64,000 bases of DNA, taken from positions 3,596,001 through 3,660,000 of the forward strand of contig JAYKKR010000002.1 of NCBI GenBank assembly GCA_036971615.1, given 5' to 3'. A program made the position numbers and the translations under genes. Source of the stretch: Amyloporia xantha (Eukaryota > Basidiomycota > Agaricomycetes > Polyporales > Adustoporiaceae). This document shows positions 1-10,404 of the stretch, piece after piece. The notes beneath the pieces were generated by a model. It was not told the DNA's origin. It searched no databases and saw only the letters and a program-made list of their open reading frames with translations. Position 1 is the stretch's first letter; the number at the start of each line of letters is the position of its first letter.

Positions 1-575
1 CGGATCGTACGACAGCGTAGAGCTCCGCGTAGGATTTGCTGTTGACATAGACGCAGGCGCGTTCGTAGGGGCATATTGTGGGTAAGAGGCGCTTTGACTG
101 GGAGGTTGGCTATACACCCCATAGCCTACGAGTATTTGTCAGAGAGAGCACATCGAGAAGAAATTGGATCCACTGTACCAGCGGGTGCCTGTGACTGAGT
201 TCGCTCACTGATATTCTGTTCATAATGCCCATAATATCCGTTGGTCTGAGGTTGCTGCCAGGAATGCGGAACGGTCTGCGATGATGACGGGACTCCTGCG
301 AATTCTGCAACCTGCTCCGGCGCGTCCCATGAAGCGTAGCGGTTATATTCGTCAGTGCTAGATGACATGACTCCTGCTGCGCCGAAGAAGTCTGTACCAT
401 CCGACGTAGAGTCGAATAGATCTGAGGCGATTGAGGAGGCTACACGGGTCGGCTCATCGCTGCCAGGTCGGGCGGTCGTGTCGGATGCGCCAACATCTAC
501 AGCCACTGCGAAGAGGTCTGTAGTAGAGTCTGCTGCATCGAAAAGTGAAGCTGCCTCGCCTGCACTGGCGTCCAT
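1..575 (-). CDS. Sec16-like COPII scaffold, N-terminal part (cut by window edge)
   Basis: Only the N-terminus is present; the gene runs off the left edge. Translation starts at 575 with MDASAGEAASLFDAADS and continues as an acidic, Ser/Thr-rich, disordered stretch with Phe-containing repeats (DLFAVA, DLFDST, FFGAAG). A 53-nt intron (178-126) with GT-AG borders joins it to a Pro/Gln/Tyr-rich exon reading YGVYSQPPSQSASYPQY and open to position 1. Fungal Sec16 proteins, which organise COPII coat assembly at ER exit sites, typically begin with such A-SLF and DPFA-like repeats followed by a P/Q/Y-rich linker. That resemblance is the only basis for the name, because the conserved central and C-terminal domains lie outside the window. 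Another disordered protein cannot be excluded. The next gene (Puf3-like) is on the same strand and ends about 580 bases upstream of this start. Confidence 0.4.
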
Positions 576-1157
576 AGTGTTTTTGCACTCCTGAAACTAT
601 GTCGGTGGGGAAGAGGATAATACCGCTATGACACTGGTATTTGGCGCGGTTTACTGCGAACACGTATCCACAGAAGTCAGCACCGAGAATCTAATCGCAC
701 GCGTAAGCGCCCGCAAGCGGTCATGCTGAATCTAGCAGTGGCAGTAAACACATGTTTAATATTGTATGTCGCCACTCTGGAGGTCGGCTAAGAAAATTGC
801 TTCATTGAAAATCTCCAATACGGTATAGCTATTAGCGAAGAATGCTCTACAAGGTATCTGTCTACGACAGCGAGAGTAACGAATGGATCCATGACCGATC
901 ACTGCAAGAATACTAAAGAGTCCACTGTGTATAGTATCGAGTACGATTTGAGGAAGCACCGAGAAAAAGTCCGTGTGTATATCCAATATGCACATTAGAA
1001 GGATGAAATGCATTACGACAACGAATGAATGCAGCAGAGGTGAAGAAAATAAATGACCACACATGCTTAGGGTATTAAGTTTGTGAGCGTTAGCAGTTGA
1101 GACTGTATTATGTAGGATGCCGATGTGAATTGAGAGCTATTGCTCTGTGTATTAGAG
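576..1157. other. Intergenic region, Sec16-like promoter side
   Basis: This gap holds the upstream region of the Sec16-like gene and the 3' flank of the Puf3-like gene, both on the minus strand. Short open frames occur in it, but none has recognisable protein features or plausible splicing. I see no RNA gene. Confidence 0.5.
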
Positions 1158-4100
1158 TTAGCTCGATGGAGAGCCCGCTGTAATTGATGTCACAACGTTT
1201 TCTTGAGGCGTAGCGTCCCCTCGGTGTGATGGAGAGCATCTCTCGAGAAGACGTTCAACTGCTTTGCAATCTTAGCGATTGTTCCTGGATGAGCAGAAAC
1301 TACTTACTGGCAACAAGGTGCTTGCTGTACGCACTTGAATACCTCCGCATGTTCATCAGCTGGGGCCTAACCTTGGCTGCTAAAGCCTCCTTCTGCTCTC
1401 CCTCCACTACAGAGAGCGCTCGTTGAAGAACGTAGTCTAACAATGTGTATTATGATGTCAGTCAGCTCTAGCACCGGTGACGGACAATGCATCTGTCTTA
1501 CTGGCAAATTGATCCTTCATCATAGTGAGGATAGGACTGAGGCCATCCTGCCTAGGAGTCATGATTTCTTCTATGAGCAACCGGCGGCTCTCCGGATCGG
1601 CCGTAGTCAGTGCCTTCTCGCATACATTCGACGCAAACTTGTGACGGGCCATGTGTAACATCTGCCCGCGCAGCCTGGAGACCACAACTGCTCGATCTTG
1701 TGGCTTTCCGTGTTCCAGAACGAATTGAATGACATAGTTCTAGATGTGCCTTGCTGTTATAGCTGTGAAAACATGGGAATCAGGATTGACTTACACCAAA
1801 CTGATCCTGCATGAGATGGTTAACGTGTTTGTGGAGTTCGTCAATGAGCGGCCGGGTGTATTCTTCCGGTAGATGCTCAAAACACCTCTGCAAAACACGA
1901 CATCCGTAAGGATGTGTGGCGAGGTCGTAAACGTTGCCTTTGAAAGCTTTGAGAAACGACAGGCGCTCGGGCGGTACACATCGAATAAGCTTCTGGATGA
2001 CCTATATAATTCGCGGTCAGCGGATAAACGGAACAACTCGGTACTCGTGAGCGAGTACACACATGATTGCCATTGGCATCCTTAACGCATCGAAGAACAC
2101 TTTTTTCCAGCTCCTGAACAAATGCACTCTGCTGCTCTGGAGAAACGAATTCAACTGCCTGTGGGAAAATCAATGTCAGAACCTCATATAATTCAGAGAA
2201 TCCCAGTGCAGACCTTTTGAACTACGCGGCAGCCGTACATCTGAAGCGACAAGGGAAGGATATGACCTTCCATAGTGTCTGCCAGAATGGTCTTCTGCCC
2301 CGGGGTACCATGCTCGAGCAACTTCTGAATGACCTGAGCACGCAGACGTCAGCGCGTGATTAATCACTAAGTTCACTACACACATAATTGCCGAAGACGT
2401 CCTGAATTAGCTGCAGTACATGATGGGGCGCAATCTCGTCAAAGATGATCTGCGTCTCTTCATCACCCGCTGCCTCGAGCTTCTCTTGAATGAAGCGTGA
2501 CCCATGTTGATCTCCACTGAACTCGACGATGTGACCGATTATATCCTAGGACGTGAGTCAACAGAGACGCCTGATGATTGCGACCGGGATTATGAGCTTA
2601 CCTTCAACTCCCATTTACGCGCCTTGTTCACACGAAACTCATCCAGCAGAGGGCTACGGACGGCGACGCGGCGCTCGACCTCACGACGACGCCCTCGTCC
2701 GCCCTGATTATGGTGGAACTGCATAGGAGGTGTGTTCAAGCCGGCGGGCCCGTAAACATTCCCAGACGGAACCATCATGGGATGCTGCAGATGGTAGTCT
2801 ACAGGAGCAGGGTACGCCTGTATATGCGGCGAAGGTGACGAAGGGAAGTTGGCGTACATGATGCCCTGTGGTGGCGGCTGATTATGCTGGACGTTCTGAT
2901 GCTTTACAAAGTACCAGTAGATACTAGTGTGAGTTGTGCCTGACTTCGAAGGCATGCTGACTTACTTGTGCATCACGCTTCTTGTCCATAGGAGAATGAG
3001 AAGGTGGAGGGTGAAACACCATACCCTGTGTAGGATAGTAGTATTGCGAGCCCATCGCACGCGCAGATCCAGAATAATCGTAGAACACTCCAGGTTGTTG
3101 AGCATGCATATCAGCCATGGGTTGCGGATGTGGACCCATGCTCGGGTATACAGACGTAGCAGCTGTAGCAGCACCGAGGGCGGGAGACGAAGCGTACAAA
3201 GAAGGGTCAGGCGTTGCACGGTAAGCATCGTAGTGATATGGATAATCCATGCGCGCCGAGGGGCCAGTGTAATAGGTAGTATAATCGCTCTGAGGATATC
3301 CACCATAGGCGACTCTGTGTTGCGGGACTGGAGGAGCACGAAACAATGGTGGCTGCGCCGGCTGAATATTGATGGCTGGATGTGACGGATTCGGGATCCC
3401 TTGCGGACGATATGACTGATGCTGTGAAGTCTGGTTTAGATCGTCTGCCACCGCCATGCCACGAAGCGCCATGGATAGCTCGTCTTCAGCGAAAGATGAT
3501 GTCTGGAGCGAATCATAATTCGTCCCCGGACTGCCACCTGACACGAGATGCTGTTGGGAGGAATAAGGAGATGAAGCAAGACCATAGGTTATTGGCTTCG
3601 GAGGAGATGCAGGCGAATAAAGGGAGGGAGTAGCAGAGTCTCGTCCGGCACCATATCGTTGAGACTTAGATGTCGCGGTAGGGGGAGTAGAGAGAACTGC
3701 CGACTGCGCACTAGGGGCACGTCTCTGCCTCCCTTGATGTAATGGCAGAGACGGTCGACGGTCCTACATGACCACTAAGATAAGAATATGCCACCAATGC
3801 TATGCAGGGCAATACTGACCAGTTGCGGCAAGTCCTGCATATGCGGACTATCAATCATCTCGTCCCACCCTCCACTGGTAGACCTTGAGCCCCAGGCATC
3901 TCCTAAGGTAGACCTATAACTTGTTTCAGGTTGGACCGTTGACGGATCCGATACACTTGCAGCAGACGATGTCGAGGGGTGTCGCGTCGACCCCGGTGAA
4001 TTTGCCCAAACCTGCTGGTGAATCAGTAAGGCGGAGAACGCGTGTCGTACCACGTAACTCGCCTGCCACCCAGAATTCAGGCTTCCCAGGCCGCTAGTCG

Positions 4101-4302
4101 AAGCTAGTCCCATACCAAGCATATTGCCCGACAATCCTTTTCTCTGCGATTGCGCCTGCAAAAACAATGAAAATTAGACTAAAAAATTACGACGAATTAA
4201 AGCTCCCACATGACCGGGAGAGCCAGACGGTGAGTGGCCTCCAGAACGTGTTGACGAACCAGACGGTTTGCGCGTTGTAGGATCAGGATGAACTGTAGAC
4301 AT
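1158..4302 (-). CDS. PUF3: Pumilio-family mRNA-binding protein, Puf3 type
   Basis: The start is [17 protein letters not shown] at 4302. About 400 residues of Ser/Gly/Pro/Tyr-rich disordered sequence follow. The Pumilio homology domain opens with [19 protein letters not shown] near 2600 and continues through repeats split by introns: [42 protein letters not shown] and [12 protein letters not shown]. The last visible repeat is [15 protein letters not shown] followed by [20 protein letters not shown], the usual end of the Puf3/PUM1 class. A Ser/Thr-rich tail stops at 1158. Family knowledge: the eight-repeat crescent binds UGUA-containing 3' UTRs and represses or localises mRNAs; yeast Puf3 acts on nuclear-encoded mitochondrial mRNAs. 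Target preference in this organism is inferred only. The final two exons are joined through GT-AG introns read by eye, which extend the coding region past the apparent stop at 1458. Confidence 0.9.
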
Positions 4303-5367
4303 TGTAAACACAACGCCTGGACAAGATGCGCTGTCAACCAAGAACGAGGGAAGTGCGACGGACATCCTCACACACAAGAAAGGCGGAATTACGACAGCGC
4401 GTACTCGCGTCTTGTCGCCCGTTTTAAAGTAACTGATGGTTGAGAGTCAGCGGGCCTGCTGTATGATAAAGGAAGGAAATTAGAGACGACAAAAGAACGG
4501 CAAAGCTAGAGACAATCACGCGTAGTCACAGAAGCCTCGGGTGGAGGCCACGGAGCACCTTGGCTATACGTGAACACGCACCCAGAAAACACCGTCGACT
4601 GACGGATAGAAAATGGGGTGACTCGGGAGGCCGGTGAATTCCTCGAACTCCCAGCCAAAGTTAATTGGATGGATGAGAAAATGAGGACACCTGCCAGGCC
4701 GCACCAAGGAAGCCAGGAAGACCCAGGGACGGCATGTACGCGTATTTTTGATTCCGTTGAAACCGTGGACTGGCCCGACGGGGTTTCGCGCAGACCGCCA
4801 CGTGTTGCGCCCCCCGTCGTCCCAAATGCCGCCGGACGGCTAAAACAAATTCAATCTGTACGTTGTCAGAAGCGCTCGGTTTCCTGACTTGGTCACCCCC
4901 GATCGCGTTTCATCAAATCACCGCTGCCGACCCTGACGCGGACCCTTTCCCAGTCCCCTCTGTTTCTCCACGTTCCCCGTCTGATGACCTGAATGTAGTT
5001 GCTGTATCTGCAAAATCATTGCGAAAGTACAGACACGGTCAGACCTCTGCAGACGGAGCAGACACGCTACCTCAGATGTGGCAGCTCATTACACCAGATT
5101 ATGTCTTCGATAGCGCCCATACGCGCGACCCGACAACGGGGAATGCCAATACGCTGCGGGTGCCGTCATTGGTCAATCTGCGCAAGAAAATTCAACCGGA
5201 AGATCAAGCTTTTGCGTAATAGTCTATTTCCCGGCCCGATATTAAATTCCGAAAGTGCATTACTAAAAGGAACGATAGATGCGATGCAAAACATACAACC
5301 ACTGTGCGACAAGTATGCAGATATAACGAGAGAAAAAGAGTAGCTGCTAGAAGATGAGCACAGGCTG
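4303..5367. other. Intergenic region between Puf3-like and kinesin-1 genes
   Basis: This gap contains the Puf3-like promoter side and the 3' flank of the kinesin heavy chain, both on the minus strand. An open frame on the plus strand (4863-5219) has no recognisable domain and no codon or splice support. I see no other gene here. Confidence 0.5.
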
Positions 5368-8300
5368 TCAGCGTGAGTTGAAGAACCAAGACGCGCGCTT
5401 GGCTGTCAATGCAAAAGCGGTCGCATAAGTGTCTCATTGACAAAGAATTGAAACTTCGCATACCTCCGGAGCTAACAAAGAATGACGTTAGTTCAACACA
5501 CGCCAAGGTCAGTTGTATGTCAACACTCACCCGGACTCCTCGTTCTGTAGTCTGGCTAACGGATTCGCGGGGCTGGTCCCTAGCGAAGGACTTGTACTTG
5601 AGGCGGCTGCACTTGGGGCAGAGCCGCCACCCCCGCGCAGAGGTTTGGCAATGCGACCAAAGTTGAGTGGTGACGATGATACAGCTTTTTGAGCTAAGAT
5701 AGTGGAACTGTCAGTACGACATGATACTAAGAATGGCATGTCCGATCATACCGCGTGCTTGATCTAACCGCTCTTTGACTGCTTGCAATTGTGCTTCGAA
5801 CTTCTGGTTTTGCACCGCCAGTCTACGATCGGCATCTTGCAATAATGCCTCCAGATTCTGGATCCGCTCATTCCGCGCAAGCAGTTTCCGCTCCGCGATA
5901 CCGGCTTCCTTCTTAAGAGCGGAGTTCTGATCCACGAGCTATGGGACCGATACGATGAGATACTAAGTCACGCACGGGTGGGTCCGTGACCAACATACCT
6001 GCTTCTGGACGACCGTCAACTGCTCTAGATTGCGCTCCAGGAAGGCCATCTTCTTCTGCTGGGCTTTGCTGTTGCTGTTACGGATGACATTGTTGTATTG
6101 CTCCTTAATCTCGTCCAACTGAATCTCCAGCTCAACCACCTGAAGAACAACCCAATCATTACCACGTGATGCACTGATCTAGCAGGGAACTTACCTTCTC
6201 GCAACGGTTCTGCAGATCCCGCATGAGCGACTTCTTGACTCCATCAAATTCTGCGAGCTGAACGCTGATCGCTTTCCGGGTCCGCTCAAGATCCTGGGCG
6301 CTCTCAGCGAGGTTCTTGCCGCCCTCGATACCAGCTGACGTGACGGCAAATGCACGCTTGGGGTAGTATGGTCAACTGCACATCCGCGTGTGCGCCAAGG
6401 CTGCACTTACCTTAAGCTCCTCGTTGACGCTCTTCAAGCTGTCAATAGTGGCGTTCAGGGTGCGGATCTCGCTTGACCTCAATTCCAGCTGCTGCTTGAG
6501 GTCTTGCACCTCACTCATATTAGCGTCTCGTTTGGCCGCATACTGAGCTTCGAGTTTGTTCTAAACGATTAGAAGCATCCATTCAATCAACTCTCAACCA
6601 ACTATAGTTGCTCACACATACCTTGAGCTCCGCCATAGACTCTACAACATCGACATTGCTCACTTCCTCGTCGTTAATGGTCTTCTCTGCAAATATCAAC
6701 ATGTCAGTTAATGGCACGGTCATTGACTAGGCGTCTATCTACTCACCGAGTAGCTCCTCGTACTCCGCTTCCAAGGCGGAAATCCGGGCCTCAAGCTCAT
6801 CACGTCGCCGAGAGTTCATCTCATTCTCTTCCTGACTCTGCCTGAGCCGGTCAACGGTTTCCCTGATGAGCGCCTGCCCATCAGTCAATTGTCTACGGAC
6901 GGCGACAACATCGTCGTGCGAGAGCGACGACACAGCAGCATCTGAGTCTATCATATCAAGCTTAGCGAGGAGTTGACGAAGTTGCTCATCCTTCTCCGAG
7001 AATGTGCCTTGCTGTGATTCCAGTCAATAACGTGCTTCTACAAACTCGCTGGACGAAAACAGACGTACAGCATCGAATTTGGCCATCATCAGAGCCATCT
7101 TCTCTTGCTTACGCTTCTCCTTGTCTTCTGCAGAAGCATCTTTCTGAGCGACCTTGAGTTCTGAGATTGTCTTCTTGAGCTCGTCCAATTCTGATTTCGC
7201 ATCCTGGTTCTGCTCCTTGAGAATATCGATCGTAATGACGCTCTCTTTGTTATCGTAATCCAAGCGTTCTACTTGCAGGCGAAGCTCATTGAGTTGACCA
7301 GACATGGCCTTGTTTTCCTATAGTAAGGCGCCATGTTGTTAATATGCATTGTTTGAGATTCCTAACAGCCACATACCTTTGACAAAGAAGCTTCCTGTTC
7401 CTTGAGGAACGACAGCTCTTCCTTGAGTTCACCGACCAGCTTCGAAGCAGCGCCAAGAGCAGACTCCTTCTCCGCCAGCTGATCACTGAGCTCATTCTCC
7501 CGCCGCAAGAAGTCCTCGCGCTCGTCCTTATCCAGACCGACCACGGTCGGCGTCTGAGGCCGGCTATCCAAGTCGTTGCGCAAGCCCTCCAAAGCGGGGA
7601 TGACGGGTGTCATGCTTCTCGCAGATGATGGTGTTGGCGAGGTAGGTGTCTTCTTCGGTGCGGCAGCAGTGGGTGCACCAGGCTTGTCGGATGACGCCCA
7701 GTCTGCCTGGTCCACCTGCCCACCTGCACGCCAGATGGCCAGCTCGGCCTCAAGAGCAGCAATGTATTTCTGATATGAGGTGTTCGCCGCTTGCGCTTTG
7801 GCGAGCAGCCCTTTGAGCTCAAGAGGCGAGAGCTCAGCATTGACACGTGCGCTGTTCTTGATGGACTTCGCACGAATACCGAATCGAAGAGTAGAAAGTG
7901 TCTCCGCCTCATTGTAGGATGACGGAGAACAGTTGATAATGAGAGTCGTTCTAGAATTACCTCCAAGTGATTCTTGTAGGATTCGTGTTAGCTTGGAGTC
8001 TCGGTATGGCACGTGTTTTGCCTATTGCAGGCCATTTCAGTCAGATGTTCCAAAGAACAAACATAGTCACATACCTTCCCGTCAGTGAGAGCGTTGATAA
8101 CCATTCCAAGTGCCGATAAAGATTTGTTAATCTTCTTGGCCTCTTCGAGTGTTTGACCAGAAGCACCAGTCTTCCCTACTTTCTCCGAACCTGCGAGATC
8201 GACAAGGTAGAGATTACCGGTCTTCTGTGCACCAGTCTCCGTATTCCGCTGCTGTATTGTGATCAGGAATATGGAGTGTGAACGTGAACTTTCCGCGTTC

Positions 8301-9366
8301 ATGTCTTCATACAGGTCAGACCAACTGTAGCCGACCAGGGAGAACTAAAACACGTACTCGTTGACGAGACGACTCGAGCAGTACCTCCTTGCCTCATGAT
8401 TTCGTAGACTTCCCGTGCACTACTCACATAGTAGTCGGACAAATTCTTGACATAGACACCCTTGGATTTCTCCTCGTGTACTTGCAGGTTGTCATTCTGA
8501 GCTGCAGATGAATGGATGTGTAAGTCGAGCCTAATGTGTTCATATAGCAAGCGAAGCAATACGTACGCGCCAACAGGTCTCTTATCCGTTCCAAATAAAT
8601 TTCCATGTAAGACACCTTCACGACATACTCCAAGTGCGCGTCGGACTCGACGATAGACTGGAAGATCTGCTCCGTTATGCGGGGAATGAGACCCTTGAGA
8701 TCTGGCGAATCAATGTCCGCTCCCTAATACAGCCCATCTCAGGGTCAGATACGCGTGCCAGTAGCGACAAAAACCAGGAGAGGAACGCACCATCATTGTG
8801 AACGTCTTTCCACTACCAGTCTGTCCATAAGCAAATATAGTTCCGTTGTAGCCGTCCAAGACATCTGTCACCATCACTCAATGAGCACCTGGCCAGACTT
8901 ATCCGAGGAAAAGTGCGATGTGAGGACATGTCAGATGCTTCCCACACCGATTCGAGCCATAATCCAGCTAACGATGTCTCGTAAGATAAAAGAAGCTCAA
9001 GAACCCACCTTTGACTATACTGTAGATGACGTTAGCACGCGCAGACCTAGAGGCACGAGTGACCCTCACTCTTTAACACCATAGTCAAACACCTCATGCT
9101 GCTTAGTGCCCGGAGGGAACACTCTGTCGAACGTGAATCCATCCTTCTCCGGTCCCGAACCCAATTGTGCAGAGCGAAGCTGTACGGTTTGTAGGTTGTC
9201 GCTGAATGCTACTACAATCTCGCCACCCTCCCGCTGCTCGATGGAGTTTGTCGGACGAAACCTGTACGGTGTAACGACCGGCGCGTGTAAATACAATAGA
9301 TTAATCGTGAACACCTAGTCGCGACGCGTACCGACAAACGACCTTGATATTTGTAGAAGAAGCCAT
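5368..9366 (-). CDS. Conventional kinesin heavy chain (kinesin-1)
   Basis: The start is [10 protein letters not shown] at 9366, joined by an intron after TGTCG to [14 protein letters not shown]. The motor carries the P-loop [14 protein letters not shown] (about 8820-8860), switch [14 protein letters not shown], switch [17 protein letters not shown] and the end-of-motor segment [20 protein letters not shown]. Long heptad-rich coiled coil follows. The tail holds the kinesin-1 autoinhibitory IAK motif in [12 protein letters not shown] (near 5640). The simple reading frame stops at 5527, but a GTGAGT donor overlaps that stop. Splicing through an 8-nt exon (5471-5464) to 5402-5368 gives the ending [14 protein letters not shown] and then TGA, which resembles the basic/aromatic C-terminus of other fungal kinesin-1 proteins as I recall them. 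Role: plus-end-directed transport of vesicles and organelles in hyphae. The length, roughly 950 residues after introns, fits the family. Confidence 0.95.
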
Positions 9367-9794
9367 CTAGGTGTGCCGTGATCACAATGGATCGAATGCA
9401 AAGTCTAGTGGTGGTTGGATGAATGCCGTCAGTGGCTGCCGGAGGTATACGGGAGACACTGGCAAGGTGTTCCCTCTATATGTATCAAAGAGCGTGCGGG
9501 ACAGCAGGAAGCAAGCACTCTCAGGTCGAACTTATCCGCCTGGCATTCACCCTTTGGCGGCTATTTGTAGCTGTTGTCAAGCACGCAGGCGACGCGCTCT
9601 GCTGCCTCACCAGAGGACTCATTTGGTATTCCTGCGTCCAGCTTGCTCACTCACTCCTGCTCAGCAGTACGACACAGGTAATGTACAATATCATTGAAGG
9701 AACATTATTGTGTGGTTGTACATAAAATGCGCAGGATCCAAACTATTTAATATAGTGCTACAGAAAGTATACCAGTCGCACGCCACCAGTGCAG
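9367..9794. other. Intergenic region upstream of kinesin-1
   Basis: This gap holds the kinesin-1 promoter and the 3' flank of ELF1; both genes are on the minus strand. Two overlapping plus-strand open frames (9371-9725) have no recognisable features and are not called. Confidence 0.5.
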
Positions 9795-10230
9795 CTACTC
9801 GTTGTCACTGCCGAATGAAACAGCTGGAGGGGCTCTACTTGAGGAAGCGACTGGTCGACGGGTGGATACAACCTCCTTTTCTGCGGCGTCGGCAGCGTCG
9901 ATCCACTCAGAGTAAATGTCGATTGGTTCAGTCAAATCTAGCCCGCGCGAATGAGAATCGACCACGAAATAGCAGTAAAGTGAGGACGCACGGTTGACTT
10001 TACTTTGATACCGCTGGTCGCACACTTTGCAAAACAGTTGAGCGATGCCCTCCTTTCTATCGAGTCTGACGGTAACGGATTTGTCATGGTGGCAAAAGAG
10101 GCATGTGAAGGTGGTCTCTGCAGTCTTAAGTTAAACGGATGTGGCCACACCACGAGACAATTTGCTCACCTAGTGGATCCCTCCTACGGGGACCCTGCGG
10201 TTTGCGCGACGACTTCTTACGCTTGCCCAT
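9795..10230 (-). CDS. ELF1: Transcription elongation factor Elf1 (ELOF1 family)
   Basis: Three exons (10230-10170, 10117-9992, 9937-9795) join in phase to a 109-residue protein, close to the usual size of about 80-145. The N-terminus is the conserved basic tail MGKRKKSSRKPQGPRRRDPL. The zinc ribbon follows, with Cys pairs in TCLFCHHD and LFCKVCDQRY. The conserved EPIDIYSEWIDAADAA helix and a short Ser-rich tail ending in SFGSDNE complete it. Family knowledge: Elf1 binds the elongating RNA polymerase II, aids passage through nucleosomes and takes part in transcription-coupled repair. The donor after the first exon is GTGAGC. The gene is divergent from the kinesin-5 gene across 174 bases, so the two may share a promoter. 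Confidence 0.95.
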
Positions 10231-10404
10231 GTCGTGGAGGCAGTGGTACACTGACCATCCACACAGGGTAGGCCCAAGTTAAGCAAACCGCAAATAGCAG
10301 GAGATTCGCACGCCTACCTCGCCCACGTGACGCAGAGACGCGAGAGTGGAACGCGTCGTGTTGAAGTCCCATCACCATTCTTCCCCTCCTCCGACCGTCT
10401 CATC
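10231..10404. promoter_or_regulatory. Divergent promoter, ELF1 / kinesin-5
   Basis: Only 174 bases separate the two start codons. The stretch holds an E-box CACGTG at 10324-10329 and an MluI-type ACGCGT at 10351-10356. A pyrimidine-rich tract lies just before the kinesin-5 ATG. Whether the two motifs act is inference; single six-base matches are weak evidence. Confidence 0.4.

Noticed and set aside
4863..5219. 118-codon plus-strand frame between Puf3-like and kinesin-1
   Set aside because: No domain, no plausible splice partners, and a composition unlike the neighbouring proteins.
5527..5529. Apparent kinesin-1 stop codon
   Set aside because: It overlaps a GTGAGT donor, and splicing beyond it restores a conserved-looking C-terminus.
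9371..9725. Two overlapping plus-strand frames upstream of kinesin-1
   Set aside because: They lie in the kinesin-1 promoter, have no recognisable features, and cannot both be real.
10351..10356. ACGCGT as a cell-cycle (MBF) box in the kinesin-5 promoter
   Set aside because: A six-base motif should occur about 15 times by chance in this window, so I note it only as context.
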